DNA of 64,000 bases from JASMTM01 sp964441735 (GTDB lineage: Bacteria > Thermotogota > Thermotogae > Petrotogales > Kosmotogaceae), in assembly GCA_964441735.1 (NCBI GenBank), contig CAYTVB010000002.1, positions 1-64,000 on the forward strand, in the 5' to 3' direction. This document shows positions 26,705 through 35,132 of the stretch, piece by piece. The notes beneath the pieces were generated by a model that saw only the letters and a list, made by a program, of their open reading frames with translations, was not told the origin of the DNA and ran no database searches. Numbering within the stretch: position 1 is the stretch's first letter; every line of letters begins with the position of its first letter. A program made the position numbers and the translations under genes.

Positions 26705-27218
26705 ATCCTACATAAGGCAGATTTCTATACAACTCATCATAATCAAGACCATAACCAATTATGAATTTATCTCCAATTTTGTCGCCTACAAAATCAATAT
26801 TCACTCCATGGTCATGAATTGTCTTTTCAAACAAAGAAACCAGTTTCACAGTTGCCGGTTTTTGCTTCCAGATATAATTCATGATGTATCGTAATGTATT
26901 TCCCGTATCAATAATATCTTCGACCAAAAGAACATGTCTCCCTGTAAGCGATTCATCTACCCAGGTCTTCACCCTTATCTTTCCTGTACTTTTCTCTCCG
27001 GCATAGCTTGAAACATGAACAAAATTATATCTGACATTCATGTCAAGTCTTTTCAATATATCACTGTAAAAATGAATTGAGCCCTTCAAAATACATATAG
27101 CCATAATTTCATTAGTTATGGGTTTATAAAAGTTTGTAATTTCATTTGCGAGATTGTTCACTATTCTTTCAATCTCTTCTTCTGAATATAGTATTTTGAG
27201 TTTGGATAACTCTATCAC
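26682..27218 (-). CDS. hpt: Hypoxanthine phosphoribosyltransferase
   Basis: This enzyme salvages hypoxanthine and guanine to IMP and GMP using PRPP. The PRPP-binding loop VLLVEDIIDTGNT is diagnostic. Other family blocks are ICILKGSIHFYSD, with the flexible loop following, and a C-terminal GDKFIIGYGLDY. The 178 residues are the normal length. The start is GTG at 27218 behind GAGGTG. It is the first gene of the long minus-strand run leading to recG, and its promoter must lie in the divergent gap shared with trmB. Confidence 0.95.
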   Translation of the reverse strand: MIELSKLKILYSEEEIERIVNNLANEITNFYKPITNEIMAICILKGSIHFYSDILKRLDMNVRYNFVHVSSYAGEKSTGKIRVKTWVDESLTGRHVLLVEDIIDTGNTLRYIMNYIWKQKPATVKLVSLFEKTIHDHGVNIDFVGDKIGDKFIIGYGLDYDELYRNLPYVGYVETEEK

Positions 27219-27430
27219 TCTTTCACACCTCTTTTTCTCAAAACTTATATAAATTTATCAATTTTTTACTAATGCAAATGAATGAGCTGAAGTTCTTGAA
27301 ACAAAGTGAATTTACCAGTATTATAACACTTGTAACACATATATAAACTACAAAAATCCCATATAAATAACTACCTTATAATTGATTTTGTCATTTTTTA
27401 AGAAGGTGAAAAATCATTGATGTAAGAAAA
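27219..27430. promoter_or_regulatory. Divergent intergenic region between hpt and trmB
   Basis: This 212-bp gap must hold promoters in both directions. On the plus strand TTGAAA at 27296-27301 and TATTAT at 27319-27324 are separated by exactly 17 bases, each one mismatch from consensus, giving a leader of about 100 bases for trmB. A perfect TATAAT at 27377-27382 lacks a good -35 partner. On the minus strand no pair stands out. No RNA gene was seen. Confidence 0.55.
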
Positions 27431-28348
27431 ATGAACATGAATTATTTTGTTGATCCAAGATATGAGAAGATTCCATTGGATTTGAAAAAAATCTTTCCAA
27501 ATCGGAATCAGTTTTTCGTGGAAATTGGTTTTGGTAATGGGGACTTTTTAACAGAAAAAGCACTCTCAAATCCAGCATCTGCATTTATAGGTATAGAGGT
27601 TTCACTAACTTCAATAACAAAGTTGCTTAAGCAAATAAAGGAACTTAAAATCGACAATATTGCTGTTATTATGTGTGATGCCAAATTTGCTACCAGAGAG
27701 TTATTTCTTGAAAATCTTGATGGCATTTTCATGAACTTTCCCTGCCCCTGGCCAAAGAAAAAACATCAGCAAAGAAGACTTAATAATATTGGCTTCGTCA
27801 AAGCGATTACATCAGCTCTGAAGAAAAACGGATTTGTCAGCGTGTATTCCGATCATTATGTTTTTATTAACGAACTTAAGAACAGCATAAAAGTTATTGA
27901 TTGTTTTTCATGTATAGATCTTAAATCAAATCCACCAATGATAAACACAAAATACGAGAAGAAGTGGAAAAAACAGAAGAAAAATATCTTTCATCTGTAT
28001 GCAATTAAGAGCTCAAATATAACTATTTCAAAGATAGCTGGAGGTGAAGAAATGCCACATGTTCATCTGGATAGTTTCAACAGTGATCGATTAAAAGGTG
28101 TTTTGGGTAAAAGCTTCAAAGAAGATAATATCTTCTTTAAATATAATGGGTTATTTTCCAACATTAATAAAGACACATATTTACTTCAAACTATAGCGGT
28201 TGACGATGATTTTGAACAACGATATTTTATAGAAATAAGAAAAAAGAACGGTAATAACTGGTTAATATCGCTCAACAGCAACGGTTTGCCCTTCAGAACT
28301 CCCTCGGTTAAAAAATCTGTATTTTACCTTGGGGAGCTGCAAAAGTGA
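27431..28348 (+). CDS. trmB: tRNA (guanine46-N7)-methyltransferase with C-terminal extension
   Basis: TrmB methylates G46 in the variable loop of tRNAs. The SAM-binding motif is VEIGFGNGDFL. The family motif reads FMNFPCPWPKKKHQQRR, a form of PDPWPKKRH in which the second Asp is replaced. Residues after about 215 form an extra ~90-residue domain; most bacterial TrmB proteins end near 220-240, but Thermotogota members are also long. The ATG at 27431 is 22 bases from the best ribosome binding site, so an in-frame ATT at 27416 is an alternative start. gpsA follows with its GTG overlapping the stop. Confidence 0.88.
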   Translation: MNMNYFVDPRYEKIPLDLKKIFPNRNQFFVEIGFGNGDFLTEKALSNPASAFIGIEVSLTSITKLLKQIKELKIDNIAVIMCDAKFATRELFLENLDGIFMNFPCPWPKKKHQQRRLNNIGFVKAITSALKKNGFVSVYSDHYVFINELKNSIKVIDCFSCIDLKSNPPMINTKYEKKWKKQKKNIFHLYAIKSSNITISKIAGGEEMPHVHLDSFNSDRLKGVLGKSFKEDNIFFKYNGLFSNINKDTYLLQTIAVDDDFEQRYFIEIRKKNGNNWLISLNSNGLPFRTPSVKKSVFYLGELQK

Positions 28349-29322
28349 TTGCAGTTATAGGGGCAGGAAGTTGGGGAAGTGCAATATCTAAAGTTCTTTC
28401 TGATAGTAATAATGAAGTTTTGTTATGGGTTAGAAGAGAAAAGGTAAAAAATTTATTTAAACGGACCCACGAAAGTAATTATATCGAAGGTTTGTATTTT
28501 CCAGAAAAAATCCAGTTTAGTTCAAATATCGAGGACGTTATTGATCAGTGTGAATTAATTTTCAATGCTGTGCCCACTCAATATATTAGTGATGTATACA
28601 AAGGTATAGATTTATCCGGCAAAACAATCGTAAATCTATCAAAGGGAATAGAAATATCAACGCTAAAACGCCCTTCTCAAATCTTTATGGAAAAACACAC
28701 TCAAAACTTCGCAATCTTATCAGGCCCCAGTTACGCTGAAGAAGTATCGAAATGTTTCCCAACAAGTGTTGTTGTAGCTTCTAACAATATTGAAGTTGCC
28801 AGAATGATCAGAGATATTTTCAGAGTTGATTATTTTCGCGTTTACAGTTCTTCAGATGTTACTGGTACCGAACTGGCTGGAGCACAAAAAAATGTGTTTG
28901 CTATTGCAGCCGGAATTATTGATGGACTGGGTGGATGGTTTAATACCAAAGCAGCATTGATAACCAGAGCAATAGCAGAAATGACAAAATTGGGAATGGA
29001 ATTCAATGCAGAAAAATTAACTTTTATGGGACTTGCTGGAATTGGCGATCTGGTTGTAACATGTACCGGTAAATACAGCAGAAATCGTTATGTTGGTCAA
29101 AAACTTGCTGAAGGATATAAAATCAATGAAATATTGGAAAACATGAAGTGTGTTGCTGAGGGAATACCTACATCTAAAGCAATACACAAGATCTCTTTAA
29201 AAGATCAAATAGAACTCCCCATCTCCAGCGAAGTTTACAAAGTAATATATGAAAACAAATCTCCTGAAGAGGGACTAAACAATTTAATGAAAAGAAGTCA
29301 GAAAGATGAGAGTCCCTTTTGA
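28345..29322 (+). CDS. gpsA: Glycerol-3-phosphate dehydrogenase [NAD(P)+]
   Basis: The enzyme makes sn-glycerol 3-phosphate from dihydroxyacetone phosphate for phospholipid synthesis. The N-terminal dinucleotide loop is IAVIGAGSWGSAIS. The substrate region is LSGPSYAEEVSK, and the catalytic Lys lies in AGAQKNVFAIAAGI. The length is 325 residues. It starts at GTG 28345, overlapping the trmB stop, with GGGGAG ten bases before. It converges with dnaA, leaving only three bases between the stop codons, so no conventional terminator separates them. Confidence 0.95.
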   Translation: MIAVIGAGSWGSAISKVLSDSNNEVLLWVRREKVKNLFKRTHESNYIEGLYFPEKIQFSSNIEDVIDQCELIFNAVPTQYISDVYKGIDLSGKTIVNLSKGIEISTLKRPSQIFMEKHTQNFAILSGPSYAEEVSKCFPTSVVVASNNIEVARMIRDIFRVDYFRVYSSSDVTGTELAGAQKNVFAIAAGIIDGLGGWFNTKAALITRAIAEMTKLGMEFNAEKLTFMGLAGIGDLVVTCTGKYSRNRYVGQKLAEGYKINEILENMKCVAEGIPTSKAIHKISLKDQIELPISSEVYKVIYENKSPEEGLNNLMKRSQKDESPF

Positions 29323-29325
29323 TTC

Positions 29326-30672
29326 CTATGAAGCGGCAGATGCAGCCATAACTTTCGTAACGATACTATTAACAATGTCAGCAACATTTGAATCATCATT
29401 TGAAGAAATGGATTTTTCTATCTTTTTTAGTGAATGAATAACAGTAGAATGAGTTCTATTTATTAACTTGCCTATCTCTGTTATTGATCTTCCGAATTCG
29501 TTTTTAAGAATATATATCAATACCTGTCTCGCCAGTACAACATCCTTCATTCGGCTTTTTCCGAAAATCATTTTTCTTTCAACATTAAGTAATTTTTCAA
29601 TGGTAGTGATTATCATTTCAAGCTCGTCTTTTCTTTTCGAAGAACTCTCCTGAGGTACATATGAAGCCAGTACCTGACGTGCCAGTGAGATGTCCGAATT
29701 ATTACCATATATACTGCTGTACAAAATTAGCTTTATTATTGCTCCCCTTAATCGCCTAATATTTCCTCTAATATTTTCAGCAAGCATAGTTGTTATTTCA
29801 TCAGATAAATCGTAGGATTCTCTTTTCGCCAGTCGTTTGGCTATCTGGTACCTTGTATCGCTTTCTGGAGCAGCAATTTCCATGACCATTCCCATCTGAA
29901 ATCTAGAAATCATCCTCTCATGAAAACCATCAAGTTCATTCGGATTCCTATCTGAACAAATAACTATTTGTTTTCCTGCATCGTGTAACTCATTAAAGGT
30001 GTGGAAAAGCTCTGTTTGTACACCCTCTTTACCAATGAGAAACTGGATATCATCAATTAACAGCATATCCGCCTTTTTTCGGTAAAGCTCCCGGAAATCC
30101 TTTACAGAACCTTTCTTAATTGATTCGATCATGTCATTCAGAAAGTGTTCACTCGTTATATAAAGTACTCTGCATTCTGGATTAACCTCCATTGCCTTGT
30201 GTGCTATAGCCTGTAAAATATGTGTCTTTCCAAGACCAACCCCACCGAAGATAAAGAATGGATTATAGCGTCCTGGCATTTCTGCTATCTGTCTCGAAAC
30301 AGCACATAATGCTCTGTTTTCCGAACCAGAAATGAAGCTATCAAAGGTATATTCCGGATTCAATTTTGAAATCATTAAAGGTTTGCGCTTTACAAGAGGA
30401 CCTTTTTGATGAGTATCAGGTTCAATTGACGGATCGCTATTTTCTTTTTCATAGCGTATTTCAAAATCAAGAGGTTTTCCGGTTACTTCTTTTATTGATT
30501 TGGTAATTAATCCACCATATTTTGTTTGTAGCCAATCTTTAATGAAGAGGTTCTCTACTGTGAAAATTATTTTCTCTTCATTAATTTCTTTTATACTAAA
30601 AGTGGTAAACCAATTATTCCAAATTTTTTTTGAAACTTTATTTTTCAAATTATTTATTATCTTATGTGACAC
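29326..30672 (-). CDS. dnaA: Chromosomal replication initiator protein DnaA
   Basis: DnaA binds oriC and loads the replicative helicase. Domain I has the paired Trp residues near residues 18-21. A short linker is followed by the AAA+ domain, with Walker A GGVGLGKTH at 143-151 and Walker B LLIDDIQFL at 204-212. The C-terminal helix-turn-helix carries NRTHSTVIHSLKK, a variant of the DnaA signature. The 448 residues are normal. The start is GTG at 30672 behind GGAGGTAAAT. The gene is alone on its strand here, without dnaN. An inverted repeat sits in its likely promoter. Confidence 0.96.
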   Translation of the reverse strand: MSHKIINNLKNKVSKKIWNNWFTTFSIKEINEEKIIFTVENLFIKDWLQTKYGGLITKSIKEVTGKPLDFEIRYEKENSDPSIEPDTHQKGPLVKRKPLMISKLNPEYTFDSFISGSENRALCAVSRQIAEMPGRYNPFFIFGGVGLGKTHILQAIAHKAMEVNPECRVLYITSEHFLNDMIESIKKGSVKDFRELYRKKADMLLIDDIQFLIGKEGVQTELFHTFNELHDAGKQIVICSDRNPNELDGFHERMISRFQMGMVMEIAAPESDTRYQIAKRLAKRESYDLSDEITTMLAENIRGNIRRLRGAIIKLILYSSIYGNNSDISLARQVLASYVPQESSSKRKDELEMIITTIEKLLNVERKMIFGKSRMKDVVLARQVLIYILKNEFGRSITEIGKLINRTHSTVIHSLKKIEKSISSNDDSNVADIVNSIVTKVMAASAAS

Positions 30673-30895
30673 ATTTACCTCCAGGAAGAATTGCTCTATA
30701 ATTTAGTTCTCCCTAACTAAAAACAAGGTTTTATTGTTTTGCGCATTTTTTACGTTTCCCATCAATAAACGTCTTTAGAAAAGTAAACAACCCTTCGAAG
30801 ACCGCCAGAAAAATAAGAAGTAAATGAAGCTGCTTATAATAATAGCAAATTTTTTCGTTCTATCAAATAGACAAATTCTGTGTGCCACTATAAAA
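30673..30895. promoter_or_regulatory. dnaA upstream region with inverted repeat
   Basis: On the minus strand TTGTTT (30721-30726) and AATTAT, 17 bases further on, can serve as dnaA -35 and -10 elements. Inside the spacer lies a perfect 7-bp inverted repeat, TTTAGTT at 30702-30708 and AACTAAA at 30715-30721. It could be an operator for autoregulation or another factor. I saw no cluster of DnaA boxes, so this does not look like oriC. Confidence 0.4.
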
Positions 30896-30921
30896 AGGGG
30901 TGAACCTTTCGGCTCACCCCT
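30896..30921 (-). terminator. Intrinsic terminator of the aminotransferase-serA-ferredoxin operon
   Basis: The arms AGGGGTGA (30896-30903) and TCACCCCT (30914-30921) form a GC-rich hairpin. On the minus strand it is followed directly by TTTTTATA. It lies 25 bases after the ferredoxin stop codon. Confidence 0.9.
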
Positions 30922-30946
30922 AAATACCAGTGTGAAAATCTTGTTA

Positions 30947-31126
30947 CTATTCTACTTTAATTGCTTGTGTAGGACAGGAATCCGCAGCATCTTGTGCACA
31001 TGCAGCTTCTGTTTCTGGAACCTTTGCCTGTGCTTTTCCATCATCTGTCATTTCGAAAACTTCTGGACATAATCCTTCACAAACACCACAGCCTATACAT
31101 GCGTCCTTATCAACATAAACCTTCAT
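30947..31126 (-). CDS. Monocluster [4Fe-4S] ferredoxin
   Basis: This 59-residue electron carrier starts MKVYVDKDACIGCGVCEG. Cys10, Cys13, Cys16 and Cys51 would bind one [4Fe-4S] cluster. Cys20 and Cys43 match the disulfide pair known from the Thermotoga maritima ferredoxin, and spacing and length agree with that protein almost position for position. GGAGGTG precedes the ATG at 31126. It is last in the operon after serA and is closed by the terminator at 30896-30921. It probably serves as the general low-potential electron acceptor, for example for 2-oxoacid oxidoreductases, and hands electrons to hydrogenase or an NAD-coupled enzyme. Confidence 0.95.
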   Translation of the reverse strand: MKVYVDKDACIGCGVCEGLCPEVFEMTDDGKAQAKVPETEAACAQDAADSCPTQAIKVE

Positions 31127-31155
31127 TTCTACACCTCCATACGAAATTATAATTG

Positions 31156-32076
31156 TTAAAGTTTTTTACCAACTTCTATAAGTTTTTTTGCCATTTCTAC
31201 TCCAACACGAACCTGACCTTCTACTGTACTTGCGCCTATATGAGGTGTTGCAATAACATTATCCAGACCGAGGAGCTTTCTTCGAAGCTCGTCATTGGGT
31301 GGTTCCACTTCAAATACATCCAGCGCTGCAGCTCTTACTTTTTCAGAGATAATTGCATCATATAACGCCTGTTCATCAAGAACACCGCCTCTTGAAGCAT
31401 TAACTATAAGAGCTCCATCCTTAATTAAATCCATTTCTTTCTTGCTTATCATATGCTTCGTCTGATTATTAAGGGGCACATGCAAACTAAGCACATCAAC
31501 TTCAGGTAACATAGATTCTTTTTCATCATACAACTGAACATCCATATCGGTACTCTCTACAAATGGATCATAAGCTATTACTCTCATTCCAAAAGCCAGT
31601 GCCCTTTTCGCCATTTCTTTTCCAATTGCTCCAAAACCTATTAAACCAAGCGTTTTTCCATATATTTCGTTACCCTTTAACTTTTTCTTTTCCCATAAAT
31701 TCTCTTTCAAACTGTAAGTTCCTCTGGGAATATGCCTTACCAGTGATAAGAGCAGGCCCATGGTTAGTTCTGCTACCGAGATTGCATTTGCTCCAGGTGT
31801 ATTATATACCTGTATTCCAAGCTTTTTCGCTGTTTCAACATCTACGTTATCAAGTCCAACTCCTGCACGTCCTACTACTTTTAAATCATTCCCCGCAGAC
31901 AATACATCGGCTGTAACCTTTGTTGCACTTCTTACAACAAGAAATTCAATGCCTTCAAGGTTTTCTTTTAATTCTTCTTTATCGTAATGTCCTGTTGTTA
32001 TTTCAAAAATTCCTGAATCTCTTAGCAGTTTCATGGCATCTTCTGCGAGTGGATCATTTGCGTGAAGCCTATACAT
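31156..32076 (-). CDS. serA: D-3-phosphoglycerate dehydrogenase (short form)
   Basis: The enzyme oxidises 3-phosphoglycerate as the first step of serine synthesis. The NAD loop is GLIGFGAIGKEMAKR. The catalytic residues are Arg in NASRGGVLDE, Glu in the following EVEPP segment, and His in ATPHIGAST. With 306 residues it lacks the C-terminal ACT regulatory domain of longer SerA proteins, so allosteric feedback by serine is not expected through that domain. It lies two bases after the class V aminotransferase, which would supply the next step. The broader 2-hydroxyacid dehydrogenase family makes glyoxylate reductase a less likely alternative. Confidence 0.88.
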   Translation of the reverse strand: MYRLHANDPLAEDAMKLLRDSGIFEITTGHYDKEELKENLEGIEFLVVRSATKVTADVLSAGNDLKVVGRAGVGLDNVDVETAKKLGIQVYNTPGANAISVAELTMGLLLSLVRHIPRGTYSLKENLWEKKKLKGNEIYGKTLGLIGFGAIGKEMAKRALAFGMRVIAYDPFVESTDMDVQLYDEKESMLPEVDVLSLHVPLNNQTKHMISKKEMDLIKDGALIVNASRGGVLDEQALYDAIISEKVRAAALDVFEVEPPNDELRRKLLGLDNVIATPHIGASTVEGQVRVGVEMAKKLIEVGKKL

Positions 32077-32078
32077 AA

Positions 32079-33230
32079 TCAGACTCCCTCCCTGTCAAAA
32101 ACCTCTTCTGCTGTTTTTACAGCCTTACCGTACTCTACATCGTATCCAAGCTTTTTAAGTACCATTTCTATTCCTGATAATGCTACTATCACATCAAATT
32201 TAGACAGATAACCAAGATGGGAAACTCTAAATATTTTTCCCTTCATTTCAGCCTGTCCACCAGCAATTGTAACACCATACTCGTCTCTTAGCATGGAAAC
32301 CAGCTTTCGACCATCTACATTTTCAGGAACTTTTACCGAAGTCAAAACATTTCCAGGATTTTTGGAGAACAATTCCAGACCAATAGCTTTAACACCTTCT
32401 TTAATTGCTTCACCAAGAATTCTGTGTCTTTCCCATACGTTTTCCATGCCTTCTTCTTTTAGCATTTGAAGTGCTTTTCTTAATTGATATATCAAATTGA
32501 CCGCCGGTGTATAGGGTGCTGCCTTTTTCTTGTAAGCTCTGGCATCAAAGTAAAACCTTGATGATTCACATTTTTCAACCTTATTCCATGCATCTGAGCT
32601 GAACGATATAAATGCCAGTCCAGGGGGTATCATAAAACCTTTCTGTGCACCTGAAACCACAACATCAAGGTTCCATTCATCCATTTTCAATGGTTGCGCT
32701 ACCAGACCACTTATTGCATCTACTGCAATTAATTTTCCGTGTTTTTTTACTACCTTTGCAAATCCTTCAATGTCCATTACTGTTCCTGTCGATGTTTCGC
32801 TTAATGTAGTAAATACGGCTGCAACATCAGGATTAGCATTTAGTTTTTCATCGAGTTCTTCGGGCGTTACATATTCCCCATAATCAATATCAATTGAGAC
32901 AACATCTGCTTTATATGCCTTACATATTTTAACCCATCGTTCGCCGAACTTACCTCCGTTAATTACTATTACTTTATCACCGGGAGATACAATATTTGCA
33001 ACAGCCATTTCCATAGCACCAGTACCCGAAGACGCCAGTATAAAGACATCGTTTTGCGTCTGAAATACATACTTAGACAAATCAATAGCTTCTTCCATAA
33101 TTTTTTCGAATTGAGGAGTCCTGTGATGTATGGTGTCCCTTGCTCCCTCCAATAACAAATCTATTGGAACGGGTGTTGGTCCTGGTGCTAATAGATAATT
33201 CTTCTTTACCAGTTTAGCCAATTCAAACAC
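32079..33230 (-). CDS. Class V aminotransferase (serine/alanine-glyoxylate type)
   Basis: This is a PLP-dependent transaminase of fold type I. The N-terminal block YLLAPGPTPVP and the stretch IHHRTPQFE are typical of the AGXT/serine-pyruvate branch. The PLP Lys lies in VVSGAQKGFMIPPG, and the phosphate-binding residues lie in LASSGTGAMEMA. The length is 383 residues. Being first in an operon with serA, it probably transaminates 3-phosphohydroxypyruvate, or makes serine or glycine by a related route; no canonical serC is seen in this window. Substrate assignment is inference from context. Confidence 0.85.
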   Translation of the reverse strand: MFELAKLVKKNYLLAPGPTPVPIDLLLEGARDTIHHRTPQFEKIMEEAIDLSKYVFQTQNDVFILASSGTGAMEMAVANIVSPGDKVIVINGGKFGERWVKICKAYKADVVSIDIDYGEYVTPEELDEKLNANPDVAAVFTTLSETSTGTVMDIEGFAKVVKKHGKLIAVDAISGLVAQPLKMDEWNLDVVVSGAQKGFMIPPGLAFISFSSDAWNKVEKCESSRFYFDARAYKKKAAPYTPAVNLIYQLRKALQMLKEEGMENVWERHRILGEAIKEGVKAIGLELFSKNPGNVLTSVKVPENVDGRKLVSMLRDEYGVTIAGGQAEMKGKIFRVSHLGYLSKFDVIVALSGIEMVLKKLGYDVEYGKAVKTAEEVFDREGV

Positions 33231-33891
33231 CTCCTGTTAGTAATATTGAAATAAACATAGTATGTAATTTTTTTAACAAAGACTAGATAAAAAAGTCCCA
33301 ATTAATCATTTACCCACTCATTTTGCTTCTCAAGTATATTAATGTATTTATAAAGATATATTCCCTACCATAGTAAATAAGTTATAACAAATCTAATTTA
33401 CTTTCAATACCAGTTTAAATTAATCTCTGTACTTCTACAAGTGTTGAACAACTCCAGCAAAAACTCAATAAACATTTTTATAAACAAATATCATGCTTAA
33501 ATACATTAATACTCTTTTCTTTTTATAAATGATGTTTTATTTTCCAGTAGAAACTATTAGTTTAGCCATTGAATATGTGCAATTCCTTTCATTGCATGAA
33601 ATATATTGCATGCAATATTTTTCATACTATTTCAAAGCAATTTCACTCCCTTATCGTGCAAACACCTTATAATGGACATCGCAGTTATTTATTTGCTATT
33701 TCATTTTTTCTGGCATAATCTTGCTACTTATTATTGATACAACATGAAAAACAATACCAGCTTTTTATCTAAGAAGAAAAACATATGTTTTGTTTTTCTC
33801 GCGATTTAACGTTCCCTCACCATAATTTCTAGAAAAGAGTAATTCCTTTATCTACATAAAATATATAACTAAATCACTAGGGGGTGTATAC
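33231..33891. other. 660-bp AT-rich non-coding gap
   Basis: No coding frame, tRNA or known riboswitch is visible. It contains a perfect 16-bp palindrome at 33603-33618 with the core TTGCATGCAA, and related TTGCATG stretches just before it. A TATAAT lies at 33668-33673, without a clear -35. A 9-bp inverted repeat, AGAAAAACA and TGTTTTTCT, lies at 33775-33783 and 33791-33799. The gap must contain the promoter of the fermentation operon and, at its left end, that of the serA operon. Confidence 0.5.
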
Positions 33892-35121
33892 ATGAAACTG
33901 AATTTTTCTGAAACTGGTAAAAACTTGAAGTCATCGATTATCCGAGAACTACTAAAGGATGCCATGAATGAAGATGTAATATCCTTTGGAGGTGGAGTGC
34001 CAGATCCTGAAACATTCCCGAAACAGAAACTTGCTGAAATAGCAAATGATGTTATATTAAATGAGTATTCCCAATCATTACAATATGGTCCTACCGAGGG
34101 CGATCCTTCAATGAGGAAAACATTCTTAGAATTCCTTGAAAAAACTGAAGGTATTTCCGGACTGAATGAGGACAATATATTAATAACTGTAGGTTCGCAA
34201 AGTGCCCTTTCATTAATTTCAACGGTCTTTCTCGATAAGCAAAGTATTTATTTCGTATCAAAACCTGTTTATTTGGGAGCAGCGAGTGCTTTTTCTATGA
34301 ACTCTAAACGTTATGAGTACCTTGCTCTCCATGAAGATGGAATAGATATAAATCAACTAAGTGAAAGGTTAGCAGATCTTGATAAAAACGGGGAAATAGA
34401 GAACGTGAAATTTATTTACGTTGTTCCTAACTTCCATAATCCAGCTGGTGTAACACTGTCCCTTGAAAAGAGAAAAGCTCTTATTGAATTGGCAGAAAAA
34501 TATGATCTTCCAATTATTGAAGATGATCCCTACGGTGAACTCAGATATGAGGGTGAAAGCATTCCTTCGCTATTCAAGCTTGCTGGAAAGGACAGAGTAT
34601 TAATGTTAAGAACCTTTAGCAAAATTCTATCACCTGGAATGAGATTGGGAATTGTAATTGGAAATAAAGAACTGGTTAGAAAAATGGTAATGGCCAAACA
34701 AGCTGCAGATCTATGCACACCAAGTCTTACCCAAAGGATAGCAGCAAGATTCTTACAAAAACACAATCTACATGAACTGTTGCAACCAACAATAAATCTT
34801 TATAAAAAGAAGAAAGACCTTATGTTAGAAGAACTCGAAAAAGCCTTCAAAGATATGCCTGGAATAACCTGGACTAAACCCGAAGGGGGACTTTTCATAT
34901 GGCTTACGTTACCTGAAGGTTTTGACACGCTTGAAATGATGGATGTAGCCAAAGAAATTGGAGTATTGTTCATACCTGGTAGTTCTTTCTCACTAGATGG
35001 AAGTTGTTCCAATTCAATGAGATTGTCCTTCTGTCTACCACCAGAAAAGGATATTATTGAAGGCGTCAGAAGATTGAAGGAAGCAGTTGTAAAATACGGA
35101 AAAAACAAAAATCTCCTATAA
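33892..35121 (+). CDS. PLP-dependent aminotransferase, class I/II (2-aminoadipate / aromatic type)
   Basis: The enzyme probably converts an amino acid to its 2-oxoacid with 2-oxoglutarate as acceptor. Family blocks are ISFGGGVPDPETFP near the N-terminus, LQYGPTEGDPSMR, VPNFHNPAGVTLS, the cofactor Asp in EDDPYGELR and the Schiff-base Lys in RTFSKILSPGMRLG. These match the ARO8/LysN/MocR-catalytic branch. The length is 409 residues. GGGGGTG precedes the ATG at 33892. It is the first gene of the long plus-strand operon, 11 bases before the first butyrate kinase, so it likely feeds 2-oxoacids to the oxidoreductase encoded downstream. Confidence 0.88.
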   Translation: MKLNFSETGKNLKSSIIRELLKDAMNEDVISFGGGVPDPETFPKQKLAEIANDVILNEYSQSLQYGPTEGDPSMRKTFLEFLEKTEGISGLNEDNILITVGSQSALSLISTVFLDKQSIYFVSKPVYLGAASAFSMNSKRYEYLALHEDGIDINQLSERLADLDKNGEIENVKFIYVVPNFHNPAGVTLSLEKRKALIELAEKYDLPIIEDDPYGELRYEGESIPSLFKLAGKDRVLMLRTFSKILSPGMRLGIVIGNKELVRKMVMAKQAADLCTPSLTQRIAARFLQKHNLHELLQPTINLYKKKKDLMLEELEKAFKDMPGITWTKPEGGLFIWLTLPEGFDTLEMMDVAKEIGVLFIPGSSFSLDGSCSNSMRLSFCLPPEKDIIEGVRRLKEAVVKYGKNKNLL

Positions 35122-35132
35122 GGAGTGGTCTA

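Noticed and set aside
30673..30946. Replication origin next to dnaA
   Set aside because: No cluster of DnaA boxes or long AT-rich unwinding element was seen; dnaN is also absent nearby.
33231..33891. Hidden small protein gene in the long gap
   Set aside because: Stops occur often in all frames and no start with a good ribosome binding site precedes an open stretch of useful length.
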